Assembly: GCA_900544275.1 (NCBI GenBank)
Contig: UQUU01000004.1
Coordinates: 1-64,000, forward strand
Length of the DNA stretch: 64,000 bases
Reading direction: 5' to 3'
Source of the DNA: an uncultured Succiniclasticum sp.
GTDB taxonomy: Bacteria; Bacillota; Negativicutes; Acidaminococcales; Acidaminococcaceae
Made by a program: the position numbers and the translations under genes. This document shows positions 6,829 through 16,648 of the stretch, piece by piece; positions within the stretch are counted from its first letter, which is position 1, and each line of letters opens with the position of its first letter. The notes under the pieces are model-generated. The model was given only the letters and a program-made list of their open reading frames with translations. It was not told the DNA's origin and searched no databases.

Positions 6829-9800
6829 ATGAACAAAGCTTACAAAGTAATCTGGAGCAAAGTCAAAGGTTGCTATGTGGTGGTGTCGGAGCTGGCGAAG
6901 GAACGGGGAAAAAATAACTCGCGCGGGAAACATGCCCTGCTTGCCGGTATTGTGATGGCCACCCTTTTGGGAGGCGTGTCTTTGCCTGCCGGTACGGTTT
7001 TTGCGGCAGATCCGCCAGCAGATCCTCCGGCCAATGACATCCACTATGTTGCCGTCGGTGTTAATAAGAGCGAGGCCATAGAAGCAAGGAATAATAAGGG
7101 AGACCCTGAAACATCCCCTGTTGATCCGACTGCGAACTATGATTTTCCTCAGACCTCTACTATTAACTTTATCAGTATCGGCGCGGAAGCAAGTGCATGG
7201 GCGAACGGCGCTGTTGCTATGGGTTTCAAAACCGCGGCGCGAGGAGAATATTCGACCGCTCTCGGGACAGGTTCCAATGCGCAATCAAAAGGCGACATCG
7301 CGCTCGGCTGGAAAGCGTACACAAGCGGTTTTGTAGATAAGGAAGGCAAGAATACCGACCCGAATAAAATCGCGATCGGCACGGAATCCACCGCGTTGAA
7401 AGAAAACGGTATTTCCATCGGTACCAAGAGCAAAACTTGGTATCACAACGCGATTGCTATCGGTAATGAAGCGGAAACGGGCAACGAAGGCGGCGTGACC
7501 AGCAATGACTCGATCGCGATCGGTAATAGAGCGAAGATCCAGGGACAGAAGAACGTCGCAATCGGTTCCGAGGTCACGGTGGGGACAGGGTCAACCAGTA
7601 GCGGCAGTTCCTATGTCGTCGCCATCGGCAGCGAGTCCAAAGCGTACGATACGGACAGCGTTGTCATCGGCGGTCACAGTGAAGTTCACGAAAACGCCAC
7701 TGTCGTCGGTAACCGTTCCAAAGCCGACATGCAGTCGGTGGCTTTGGGCAGCAGCGTTGAAGCGGGCAAATGGTCGGTTGCTATCGGATTGAAAAGCAAA
7801 GCGAAAAATCACGCGATTGCCATGGGCATGGATTCTGATGTGGCAGGTGAATACTCCATCGCTATCGGCGAAGAGGCAAAGACTCCTTTAGATAAGTCGG
7901 TATCCATCGGTTATCAGGCGAAAGCGGAAACGCAGGAATCCCTTGCTATCGGCGACAGAGCCGCTGTTTATGGGGAAAATATTACAGGATCCGCCGTGAG
8001 CACGGCGATCGGATCGCAAGCCAAAGTATACGGCAAAAACTCGATAGCACTGGGTGGAAGCGCCAACGTAGGTGATATCTGGCAAAAACAAATGGCTGAT
8101 GGCGGTACGGCGATCGGCAGCACCTCCAATGCGGCGTATGAAAACGCCACAGCTCTCGGATTTCATTCGATAGCCTATGCGAAAGACGCGGTCACTATCG
8201 GCGCGAACACCAGAGCGGATATCGATGGTGGCGTGGCGTTGGGCAGTGAGTCCAACGTAGGCTCTTATGTAGATTCGAAATACGGCATAGCGGGTAAAGT
8301 CGGGTATGATCCGTTGGGAACCGATGCGAACGGAACTTCTACGTGGAAATCCACAAAAGCGGCCGTTTCTGTCGGTAATCAGCAAAAGGACATTACCCGA
8401 CAGATTATCAATGTCGCTGCCGGTACGGACAACACCGATGCTGTCAACGTGGCCCAGCTGAAAAGTCTCGGACGCAAAGCATGGAACGACCTTGCAGAGG
8501 CGAAAGATGAGTTAGGCGGAAGAATCGCTACCAATACCGGAAATATTACCAAACTTTCCACTCGCGTAGGCACAAACGAGCGAGATATAGGGCGTCTTAA
8601 GACGGATGTAAGTACAAATGACACAAGAATCAGATATTTATATAGCAATATGCCTTTCAGGCATTTCATTTCCGTTAACGAAGAAGGTACTAATACAACC
8701 TTACCGAACTACAAGAATGAAGGAGCAAAAAAAGCAGGTTCTATTGCGATCGGTGTAAATACCACTGCGTACGGAGAAGATGCCGTTGCTTTGGGAGGAA
8801 ATTTATTTGCCTGGGGACAGAGCAGTGTTATTGTCGGTGAAAGTTCGGACAATTATACCGGTGGAGTAACCGCTAAAGAAGGACAGTTTGATCAAAGCAT
8901 TATTCTCGGATCAAATAACACCATCTTTGCTCAAAGTGCGGAAAATGGTGGCAGGGAAGATAAAATTATCGGGAACATGAACAGAGTAGAGGAGTCCCAT
9001 GGCACCTTTGTCCGCGGTACGGGCAACATGGTGTATGATGCGTATAATGATGAAGCGCTGACCGACGAAGATAAACAAAAAGAGCAGGACTTCCTTGATC
9101 CGATAGACGGTGGAGATCCGAAAGGTCTCTTCCAGAAGGGAAGAAGCCATGTCACTGTCGAAGGTGACGGTAACATGGTCGCAGGTTCTCTCTATACACA
9201 GGTTTCCGGCGTGGGTAACGAAGTTTCCAATTCGCAACCTGACGAGAATGGGCCAAGCACTCCGAGAGTAACCTACAATATCGTTACAGGCAACAGAAAC
9301 ACCGTTGTCGACTCAAGCCATAACCTCATCATGGGCGACAACCACGAGTTGGAAAATGTCAATGGAAATATTATTATCGGCTCGCTGCAAACGAAAGCGA
9401 AAACCACCGCATCGAACGTGACCATCCTCGGCAATGACGCCAACGTCAGCGTGGACGGCGGTGTGGCTTTGGGTACCGGTTCCGTAGCAAGTACCGCTGC
9501 GGGTGTTTTCGGGTACGACCCCGCTACGGGAGAAGCATCGGCAACAGACAATGCGACATGGAAATCCGGAAACGGCGCTGTCTCTGTAGGTGCGAAGGAT
9601 AAAACAAGACAAATCACCAACCTCGCCGCAGGCAAAGAAAACACCGACGCGGTCAACGTTGCGCAGCTGAAGGCCTTGAATACCAAAGTAGACAACTTGC
9701 CTTCCATTCACTATTTCTCCGTGAAATCGGACGATAGCGCAAATCCTGACGGAACGAACTGGAAGAACGACGGTGCGAGCGGCGAAAACGCAATCGCGAT

Positions 9801-12800
9801 TGGCAAAGATGCCAAAGCCAAAACGAAAGCGTCAGTAGTGGTTGGTTTGAATGCGTCATCCGGCGGTGCGGCCACTGACGGAGTCGCTGTCGGTAATACT
9901 GCTTCTGTCACAGGCTTCGGCGGTGTAGCGATCGGGCGCAAAAGCAGCGCACAAGGCCAGGAAACCGTAGCGATCGGCACCGGTGCTAAGGGCGTGCTTA
10001 ATGGAACCATAGCGATCGGCGGCTACGCCAATGCGGACGGAGTCGGAGCCGTGTCCATCGGGCGAGGCAGCTCCAGTAAAAGGCTCGGCGTATCTGTCGG
10101 TGTCAAAAGCTTCAGTGAAGAGCTCGGCGTATCTGTCGGTACCCAAAGCTTCAGTAACCTCCGCAGCGTTGCGGTTGGTGAAGAGGCCAAGGCGGAATCG
10201 AAGTACTCTGTAGCGGTTGGTGACCAAACGGCATCGTACGCAGAGGCGGGAGTCACCTTGGGTAATAAAACCCGGGTGTATGGCGACAGCTCCGTGGCGA
10301 TCGGCAATGAAGCAAGAGTATCAGGAAAACCGTTAACTGAGGCAGAATACAACGCATTGCCGGATGCGGAAAAATCATCGTATAAGGTTCAGGAAGCTCG
10401 TTATCCCAACCCTGCTGATCCGATGAATCCGACCATTGAGAAAACATATTTCAAAGTTTTCAACGCCGCAGACTGGAACGCTGAAACGCATTATAATTCT
10501 ATAGCAATCGGTACGACTTCTTTCGTGGAAGCAAAAGAAGCGATTGGTATCGGTGCGGCTACATGGATTCATGGCGACCGCGGCGTAGCGTTAGGATATA
10601 CGGCTACGTCGGGAGAAAAAGGAACGGCGCTTGGCGCAGGAGCGCAAGCCAATGCTAACGCAGGTGTTGCCTTGGGTGAAGGCGCGGTAGCGGATACCGC
10701 TGCGGAAGTGGCCGGTTATGATCCCCAGACAGGAAAAGCATCCACAGAAACTACGCCGACATGGAAATCCGTGAAAGGCGCTGTATCTGTCGGCACCGCT
10801 GATGCGACACGCCAGATCACCAACCTCGCCGCAGGTACGGCGGACACCGATGCGGTGAACGTAGCGCAGCTTAAAGCCGTTAAGACCACTGTCGAAGCGG
10901 GCGACTATGTGACCGTTACGCAAAAAACGGAAGACGGAAAGGGAACGACCTACACCGTCAAAGGCCCGAACCTCACTTCCGTGGACACCAATTTGACGGT
11001 TACTGATGAGGAAGAAACGGTAGCAGGCACAACGGATAAGAAGAAAGTAGGCTACAAACTTCAACTGAGCAAAACACTTACGGGACTGACAAGCGTTTCA
11101 AGTGATGAATTTAAAGTTGGCAATAAGACATATATCAATAGTCAGGGTCTGAATGCGAATAAACAGAAGATCACGAATGTGGCTAAGGGTACGGAGGACA
11201 CCGATGCGGTCAACTTCAAACAGTTGAGTGACGTAAAAACAAAAGTTGAGACCAACGAAACGAACATCGGAAAACTGCAGGCAGGCTTCACCGTGAAAGA
11301 CGGCGGAACGGGCAAGGCAGACGTTACACTCGGCGGAGATACGAATCAGGAAGTTACCTTCAAAGCGGCCGTAGACAAAACAACGGAAGCAACGGCGGAC
11401 GGGTCCTCGCTGACCTCAACTGTCGATACGGACAGAAACGTCACCTACTCGCTGAACATGAAACAGCTGAAACAAGACCTCGGCATTACCGACGGCCCTG
11501 GTGGCGTCATGAGCTCGTGGAAGCTGAAAGTAAAGGACGAAAAAACACCGCAGGAAATCAAAAACGGCGAAGCTGTTATCTTTGACGTAGCTGCAGCGGA
11601 TAAAGGACTCACCGTCACAAGAGAAGGAAAGACAATTAAGTACGGTATCGAAGGCAGTAAGATTGATATCGCAAATAACCAAAGCATCACCAACTTGGGC
11701 AAACGGATTGATAACCTCGACCCCATTCACTATTTCTCCGTGAAATCGGACGATAGCGCAAATCCTGACGGAACGAACTGGAAGAACGACGGTGCGAGCG
11801 GCGAAAACGCAATCGCGATTGGCAAAGATGCCAAAGCCGAAAGAGAATCGTCAGTAGTGATTGGTTTGAAGGCGTCATCCGGAGAGGCGGCTGATGACGG
11901 AGTCGCTGTCGGCAGTAGTGCTTCTGTCACAGGCTTCGGCGGTGTAGCGATCGGGCGCGAAAGCAGTGCGGAAGGTCAGGAAACCGTAGCGATCGGCACC
12001 GGTGCTAAGGGAGTACTTAATCGAACCATAGCGATCGGCGGCTACGCCAATGCGGACGGATTCGGAGCCGTAGCCATCGGCAGGGACAGCTCCAGCAAAG
12101 AGAGAGGTGTTGCTCTTGGTAACAGCAGCTTCAGCCACGCCTACAGTGTTGGGGTTGGTGAAACGGCGATTGCGGAAGCGCCGTTCTCTGTAGCAGTTGG
12201 CGACATGACGGGATCGTATGCAATGGGTGCTGTTACCTTGGGAAATAAAACCAGAGCATTTGGTGACAGCTCCGTGGCGATCGGTAATCAGGCGAGGGTT
12301 TCAGGAAAAGGCATAACTCCGGAAGAATATGAAGCATTGCCGGAAGCGGATCAAAAATTATATAGACTCTATGAGGCTGTTTATTACAACTATGATGATC
12401 CGTCGAAACCGATTGTAGATAGAAAATATTTCAAGGTGATAGACGCGTACGACTGGAGAGCTGAAAAACATTATAATTCGATAGCGATCGGTACGACTTC
12501 TTTCGTGGAAGCAAAAGAAGCGATTGGTATCGGGGCGGCTACAAGGATTCATGGAGACCGAGGCGTAGCGTTAGGATATGCGGCTGTGTCGGGAGAAAAC
12601 GGAACGGCGCTTGGCGCAGGGGCGCAAGCCAAGGCTAACGCAGGTGTTGCCTTAGGTGAAGGCGCGGTAGCTGATACCGCTGCGGAAGTGGCCGGTTATG
12701 ATCCCAAGACAGGAGAAGCATCCACAGAAACTACGCCGACATGGAAATCCGTGAAAGGCGCTGTATCTGTCGGCACGGCAGATAAAACAAGACAGATCAC

Positions 12801-15636
12801 CAACCTCGCCGCCGGTACCGAAGACACCGATGCGGTGAACGTCGCGCAGTTGAAGAAGGTGGGTGAAGTAATCGGTAAGGGCCTGAAATTTAAGGGAGAT
12901 GACGCTGGTGTTGTCACAAAGCAGCTGGGTGATCAGTTGGATATCAAAGGTGGCGCGACAGGGAATCTGTCAGCGAATAATATTGGTGTGGTATCGGATG
13001 GATCAGCTCTGAACATAAAGCTGGCAGAGAATATTGACCTGGGCGCCAATGGCAGTGTGCAGACCGGCGAGACCAAGATCGACAACACCGGCCTGACGGT
13101 AGGTGGTAAGACCTATGTGAGCGCTGCGGGTCTGAATGCGAATAACCAGAAGATCACGAATGTGGCTAAGGGTACGGCGGATTCGGATGGTGTGAACGTG
13201 GCGCAGTTGAATGACGCCATTGCCGGTACCGCGAAAGCAACCACGGTTAAAGCCAAAGATGCGAATGTAACGGTCACTTCGGGTACCAACCCCGCCGGCG
13301 GTTTTGAGTATACCGTGGGTTTAGGCGATAAGGTTACTTTGGGTACGGCAGTCAACCAGGTTGTGGTGGACGGTACCTCGGGTAAGATTTCTGCCGGTGA
13401 TAAGGTAAAGATTGACGGAACGACAGGCGATGTCCAGGCCGGCACGGTGAAGGTGACGGGCGCGGGCACGGTGAATTCGCTGACGAACCGTACCTGGGAT
13501 ATTGACAATCCGTCAATCGTTAATGGTCAGGCTGCGACGGAAGACCAGCTGAAAGTGGTCAGCGATGGTGTGAAGTCCAACAAGACTAACATTGAGACGA
13601 TCAATACAACGATCGGTAAGGGCCTGAAATTTAAGGGAGATGACGCTGGTGTTGTCACAAAGCAGCTGGGTGATCAGTTGGATATCAAAGGTGGCGCGAC
13701 AGGGAATCTGTCAGCGAATAATATTGGTGTGGTATCGGATGGATCAGCTCTGAACATAAAGCTGGCAGAGAATATTGACCTGGGCGCCAATGGCAGTGTG
13801 CAGACCGGCGAGACCAAGATCGACAACACCGGCCTGACGGTAGGTGGTAAGACCTATGTGAGCATCGCGGGTCTGAATGCGAATAACCAGAAGATCACGA
13901 ATGTGAAGGCAGGTGAGGTGGATTCCGATGCGGTGAACATGGCGCAGCTCAAAGCCGTCAACACCAAGATTGACGATGCGGCCAAGTGGACGATTCAGGA
14001 CAGCGAGTCGACGCCGGGCAGCAAGACCATTGACGCCACCACTCCGCTGGTAGTGCAGGGTGCGGACGGGGTCACCGCGAAGGTTGATACCACGAAAGGG
14101 CTGCAACTCGGCCTTGATAAGACTGAGCTGAGCAATACGATTAACAACGGCCCGGTGATTACCAATGTGGAAGCGAAGTTCAAAGTAGGCGCCGACAGCG
14201 GCACGGATAAGCCCGTGACCGCCGATAAGACGGGTACGCAGACCATCAAGTTCACCGGCGACGGTAACATTATCGAATCCAAAGTGACCAGCGATGGTGT
14301 GCAGTACAAGGTGAACGAGACCAAGCTGAAAGACACACTGAGCAATACGTTTGCTAAAACGGATGCCAGCAATCTGACCGGCGACAATGTGACACAATGG
14401 AGAGAAAAGCTGGGTGTCACAGACCATGCCTTGTCGCAGGCCAGCGCCTGGAAGCTGCAGGTGAATGGCGGCAGCGAGCGCGTCATTGGTAAAGACGACG
14501 TGGTAAATTTCGTAGCGGGTAGCTATACGGAAGTGACTGCAACCGGCAATGATGTCAAGATTGGCCTGAATGATGCGGCGAAAGAAAAACTTGCTAAAGT
14601 TGATACGCTGGAAGGTAAAATTAAAGCGAATAAGGTACAGGTTACCGGGGATGACGCTACCGGTGTGAAAGTTGCAGATAAGAAAGAAGCCGACGGCTCC
14701 ACTACCTACAAAGTCAGCCTTGGTGAAAAAATTAAAGTGGGCGGCGTGACGATGGACGGAGCCGGTGCCAACCGTACGATTACCGGCTTGACGAATACGG
14801 GTTTGGACGTGGCAGGTTTTGCTACCAGTAAGCGGGCAGCCACCGAAGAACAGCTGCAGGCGGCCATGACGCAGATGAGTGCAAACGCGAAGGCAACCAA
14901 GGTTGAAAGCGGCGATGAAAATATTGTCGTGAGCAAGACGACCGAAGGCCAGAATGAAAATAAATATACGGTTGAGCTGAATAAGAATCTGAATGTGGAC
15001 AGCCTTAATGCCGGCGGTACCACGGTAAATAAGGACGGCATCTCTGTCCAGGGCGCCGATGGTAAACCAGGTGTAACCATCACGAAAGACGGTATTGATG
15101 CCGGCGGGCAGACCATCCGTAATGTGAAACCCGGTGAAAAGCTCGATGATGCGGCTACGGTGGGGCAGCTCAAAGATTTGGCAGGTGCGGCCGGCAACGG
15201 CCTGAATGAATTGGGCAACCAGATTGGCAGGCTGGACGGCCGTGTGAATAAGGTCGGCGCCGGCGCTGCGGCTCTGGCGGCCTTGCACCCCGTTGATTTT
15301 GACGCGGATGACAAGCTGGACGTGGCTGCGGGCTGGGGTCATTACAAAGGCAGAAATGCCATGGCTCTGGGCGCGTTCTACCGTCCGGACGAGCGAACCA
15401 TGTTCAGCCTCGGCGGTACTGTTGGGAATGGGGAAAACATGATCAATGCGGGTATCACCTTTAAGCTGGATAAACGCAGAGGCCCGATTCACGCCATTAC
15501 TTCCAAAGTACAGCTGGTGCAGGAAGTGACGCAGCTGAAAGCGGATAATGACGAACTGCGTAAGGATAATGCGGAATTACGCGAACAGATGAAAGAGATC
15601 AATGCCAAGTTGGAAAAACTTATGGCGGCGAAATAA
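6829..15636 (+). CDS. Giant YadA-type trimeric autotransporter adhesin
   Basis: 2935 residues, a type Vc secreted surface adhesin. Residues 1-60 are an extended signal peptide region (MNKAYKVIWSKVKGCYVVV, then a hydrophobic core ending VFAA). Left-handed beta-roll head repeats of the S/A-x-AIG type fill about 110-500, 640-900, 965-1260 and 1640-1960, broken by neck motifs of the form DAVNVAQLK. Two head modules carry the same inserted charged loop (P/GxTxEEYxALP...). From about 2000 on, stalk modules dominate. The YadA anchor is about 2815-2884 (ALHPVDFDADDKLDVAAG through INAGITFKLDKR). Unusually, some 50 residues of predicted coiled coil follow the anchor. Large internal duplications are listed separately. 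The gene is monocistronic. It proves the cell has an outer membrane. Confidence 0.95.
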   Translation: MNKAYKVIWSKVKGCYVVVSELAKERGKNNSRGKHALLAGIVMATLLGGVSLPAGTVFAADPPADPPANDIHYVAVGVNKSEAIEARNNKGDPETSPVDPTANYDFPQTSTINFISIGAEASAWANGAVAMGFKTAARGEYSTALGTGSNAQSKGDIALGWKAYTSGFVDKEGKNTDPNKIAIGTESTALKENGISIGTKSKTWYHNAIAIGNEAETGNEGGVTSNDSIAIGNRAKIQGQKNVAIGSEVTVGTGSTSSGSSYVVAIGSESKAYDTDSVVIGGHSEVHENATVVGNRSKADMQSVALGSSVEAGKWSVAIGLKSKAKNHAIAMGMDSDVAGEYSIAIGEEAKTPLDKSVSIGYQAKAETQESLAIGDRAAVYGENITGSAVSTAIGSQAKVYGKNSIALGGSANVGDIWQKQMADGGTAIGSTSNAAYENATALGFHSIAYAKDAVTIGANTRADIDGGVALGSESNVGSYVDSKYGIAGKVGYDPLGTDANGTSTWKSTKAAVSVGNQQKDITRQIINVAAGTDNTDAVNVAQLKSLGRKAWNDLAEAKDELGGRIATNTGNITKLSTRVGTNERDIGRLKTDVSTNDTRIRYLYSNMPFRHFISVNEEGTNTTLPNYKNEGAKKAGSIAIGVNTTAYGEDAVALGGNLFAWGQSSVIVGESSDNYTGGVTAKEGQFDQSIILGSNNTIFAQSAENGGREDKIIGNMNRVEESHGTFVRGTGNMVYDAYNDEALTDEDKQKEQDFLDPIDGGDPKGLFQKGRSHVTVEGDGNMVAGSLYTQVSGVGNEVSNSQPDENGPSTPRVTYNIVTGNRNTVVDSSHNLIMGDNHELENVNGNIIIGSLQTKAKTTASNVTILGNDANVSVDGGVALGTGSVASTAAGVFGYDPATGEASATDNATWKSGNGAVSVGAKDKTRQITNLAAGKENTDAVNVAQLKALNTKVDNLPSIHYFSVKSDDSANPDGTNWKNDGASGENAIAIGKDAKAKTKASVVVGLNASSGGAATDGVAVGNTASVTGFGGVAIGRKSSAQGQETVAIGTGAKGVLNGTIAIGGYANADGVGAVSIGRGSSSKRLGVSVGVKSFSEELGVSVGTQSFSNLRSVAVGEEAKAESKYSVAVGDQTASYAEAGVTLGNKTRVYGDSSVAIGNEARVSGKPLTEAEYNALPDAEKSSYKVQEARYPNPADPMNPTIEKTYFKVFNAADWNAETHYNSIAIGTTSFVEAKEAIGIGAATWIHGDRGVALGYTATSGEKGTALGAGAQANANAGVALGEGAVADTAAEVAGYDPQTGKASTETTPTWKSVKGAVSVGTADATRQITNLAAGTADTDAVNVAQLKAVKTTVEAGDYVTVTQKTEDGKGTTYTVKGPNLTSVDTNLTVTDEEETVAGTTDKKKVGYKLQLSKTLTGLTSVSSDEFKVGNKTYINSQGLNANKQKITNVAKGTEDTDAVNFKQLSDVKTKVETNETNIGKLQAGFTVKDGGTGKADVTLGGDTNQEVTFKAAVDKTTEATADGSSLTSTVDTDRNVTYSLNMKQLKQDLGITDGPGGVMSSWKLKVKDEKTPQEIKNGEAVIFDVAAADKGLTVTREGKTIKYGIEGSKIDIANNQSITNLGKRIDNLDPIHYFSVKSDDSANPDGTNWKNDGASGENAIAIGKDAKAERESSVVIGLKASSGEAADDGVAVGSSASVTGFGGVAIGRESSAEGQETVAIGTGAKGVLNRTIAIGGYANADGFGAVAIGRDSSSKERGVALGNSSFSHAYSVGVGETAIAEAPFSVAVGDMTGSYAMGAVTLGNKTRAFGDSSVAIGNQARVSGKGITPEEYEALPEADQKLYRLYEAVYYNYDDPSKPIVDRKYFKVIDAYDWRAEKHYNSIAIGTTSFVEAKEAIGIGAATRIHGDRGVALGYAAVSGENGTALGAGAQAKANAGVALGEGAVADTAAEVAGYDPKTGEASTETTPTWKSVKGAVSVGTADKTRQITNLAAGTEDTDAVNVAQLKKVGEVIGKGLKFKGDDAGVVTKQLGDQLDIKGGATGNLSANNIGVVSDGSALNIKLAENIDLGANGSVQTGETKIDNTGLTVGGKTYVSAAGLNANNQKITNVAKGTADSDGVNVAQLNDAIAGTAKATTVKAKDANVTVTSGTNPAGGFEYTVGLGDKVTLGTAVNQVVVDGTSGKISAGDKVKIDGTTGDVQAGTVKVTGAGTVNSLTNRTWDIDNPSIVNGQAATEDQLKVVSDGVKSNKTNIETINTTIGKGLKFKGDDAGVVTKQLGDQLDIKGGATGNLSANNIGVVSDGSALNIKLAENIDLGANGSVQTGETKIDNTGLTVGGKTYVSIAGLNANNQKITNVKAGEVDSDAVNMAQLKAVNTKIDDAAKWTIQDSESTPGSKTIDATTPLVVQGADGVTAKVDTTKGLQLGLDKTELSNTINNGPVITNVEAKFKVGADSGTDKPVTADKTGTQTIKFTGDGNIIESKVTSDGVQYKVNETKLKDTLSNTFAKTDASNLTGDNVTQWREKLGVTDHALSQASAWKLQVNGGSERVIGKDDVVNFVAGSYTEVTATGNDVKIGLNDAAKEKLAKVDTLEGKIKANKVQVTGDDATGVKVADKKEADGSTTYKVSLGEKIKVGGVTMDGAGANRTITGLTNTGLDVAGFATSKRAATEEQLQAAMTQMSANAKATKVESGDENIVVSKTTEGQNENKYTVELNKNLNVDSLNAGGTTVNKDGISVQGADGKPGVTITKDGIDAGGQTIRNVKPGEKLDDAATVGQLKDLAGAAGNGLNELGNQIGRLDGRVNKVGAGAAALAALHPVDFDADDKLDVAAGWGHYKGRNAMALGAFYRPDERTMFSLGGTVGNGENMINAGITFKLDKRRGPIHAITSKVQLVQEVTQLKADNDELRKDNAELREQMKEINAKLEKLMAAK
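9704..10870 (+). repeat. Adhesin head module, copy 1
   Basis: About 1.17 kb encoding a head-plus-neck module that starts IHYFSVKSDDSANPDGTNW and ends at DAVNVAQLK. It is duplicated at 11723-12853; the first 115 or so bases are identical between copies and the remainder is diverged but clearly alignable, including the inserted EEY/EAEY loop. Confidence 0.85.
11723..12853 (+). repeat. Adhesin head module, copy 2
   Basis: Second copy of the module at 9704-10870, starting 2019 bases downstream. Differences cluster in the middle of the module (for example SSKERGVALGNSSFSHAYS against SSKRLGVSVGVKSFSEELG), suggesting diversification of the exposed face after duplication or gene conversion at the ends. 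Confidence 0.85.
12871..13163 (+). repeat. Adhesin stalk direct repeat, copy 1
   Basis: About 293 bases starting ATCGGTAAGGGCCTG are repeated almost exactly at 13612-13904, 741 bases away; the only difference noticed is GCT against ATC near 13123. They encode the GKGLKFKGDDAGVVTKQ... stalk module. Confidence 0.92.
13612..13904 (+). repeat. Adhesin stalk direct repeat, copy 2
   Basis: Near-identical copy of 12871-13163. Because 741 is a multiple of three, recombination between the copies would delete or add 247 residues and keep the frame. Confidence 0.92.
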
Positions 15637-15685
15637 GTGAAGAAAGAGCGGCGGCAAGAGCCTGACAGTTTCTTGCTGCTGCCTC

Positions 15686-15730
15686 AAAACAGAGTGCGTA
15701 CCTGTTCCATAAGGCACGCGCTCTGTTTTT
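15686..15730 (+). terminator. Terminator of the adhesin gene
   Basis: AAAACAGAGTGCGT pairs with ACGCGCTCTGTTTT (one G-T wobble), followed by a T run, 50 bases after the stop. Confidence 0.85.
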
Positions 15731-15801
15731 GCATACGGTCACGGTTACAGTAAAGCAGGAAGTTATCTTTGTAAATCTTTTGTGAAAGCCTTTTTTGCCC
15801 C

Positions 15802-15829
15802 TTACAAGCAAAAGAATATATTGTATAAT
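15802..15829 (+). promoter_or_regulatory. Promoter of the two-component system
   Basis: TATAAT at 15824-15829 with a weak -35 candidate TTACAA at 15802-15807, spacer 16. The -10 is the reliable part. Confidence 0.5.
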
Positions 15830-15922
15830 AAACTAAAAGGTGCAGTAGCTCCTGTATATGTTTTATGAGTATAAAAGGTTTGATTATAAAAGGCCGTATT
15901 GCAGGCCGGAAAGAGGATGGCT

Positions 15923-16630
15923 ATGTATAAGATTCTGATTGCGGATGATGACCCTCGGATTCGCGAGATTTTGCGTGTATATTTTAAAAAAGCGAATTTT
16001 GAAGTGATTGAGGCGGAAGATGGGCAACAGGCCCTTACCAAGGTCGAAAAGGAAAAGCCTAATATTGTTCTGTTGGACATCATGATGCCGGTGATGGATG
16101 GTATACAGGCCTGCGAAGAGATTCGCAGTACCTACGATATCCCTATTATTATGCTGACGGCGAAAGATGAGGATGATGACCGCATTCTGGGGCTGGAACA
16201 GGGCGCGGACGATTATATTACGAAACCGTTCAATGCCAGAGAGGTCATCGCCCGCGTAAAGGCGGTCCTGCGTCGTTCCGGCGGTTTCCAGAATTTAACG
16301 GATAAAACAAAAATTAAATTTGACGGTCTTTCCATTGACAGGGAACGCATGGAAGTGTTTTCTTTTGATAAGCCGGTTACGTTTACGACTAAAGAGTTTG
16401 AATTGCTTTGGTACCTGGCGTCGGCACCCGGTAAAGTGTATTCGCGCAATCAGCTGTTGGAGTCCATTTGGGGCTACACGTATTTTGGGGATACACGCAC
16501 CGTGGACACGCATATTAAACGGATCCGCCAGAAACTGGCGATCCCTCCCGAGTCCGGCTGGGACATCGCTACGGTTTGGGGCGTAGGCTATAAATTTGAA
16601 TTGAAAAATACAGTTCCCAACACGAAATAG
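15923..16630 (+). CDS. OmpR/PhoB-family response regulator
   Basis: 235 residues from ATG 15923, which sits six bases after GGAAAGAGG; the ATG two codons earlier touches that site. The receiver domain (1-120) has the acidic pocket Asp8-Asp10, phosphoacceptor Asp52 (LLDIMMP) and Lys101 (TKPF). The C-terminal winged helix (about 132-230) has the OmpR-type FTTKEFELL and VYSRNQLLESIWG ... RTVDTHIKRIRQKL recognition region. The downstream histidine kinase is its likely partner. Position directly after the adhesin invites the guess that it controls surface or envelope genes, but nothing in the sequence shows that. Confidence 0.93.
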   Translation: MYKILIADDDPRIREILRVYFKKANFEVIEAEDGQQALTKVEKEKPNIVLLDIMMPVMDGIQACEEIRSTYDIPIIMLTAKDEDDDRILGLEQGADDYITKPFNAREVIARVKAVLRRSGGFQNLTDKTKIKFDGLSIDRERMEVFSFDKPVTFTTKEFELLWYLASAPGKVYSRNQLLESIWGYTYFGDTRTVDTHIKRIRQKLAIPPESGWDIATVWGVGYKFELKNTVPNTK

Positions 16631-16648
16631 CAGTCTTTGAGGTGTGGA

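Noticed and set aside
13744..15492. 582-codon open frame antisense to the adhesin
   Set aside because: Mirror frame of a repetitive, stop-poor gene; the plus strand clearly encodes the adhesin stalk and anchor.
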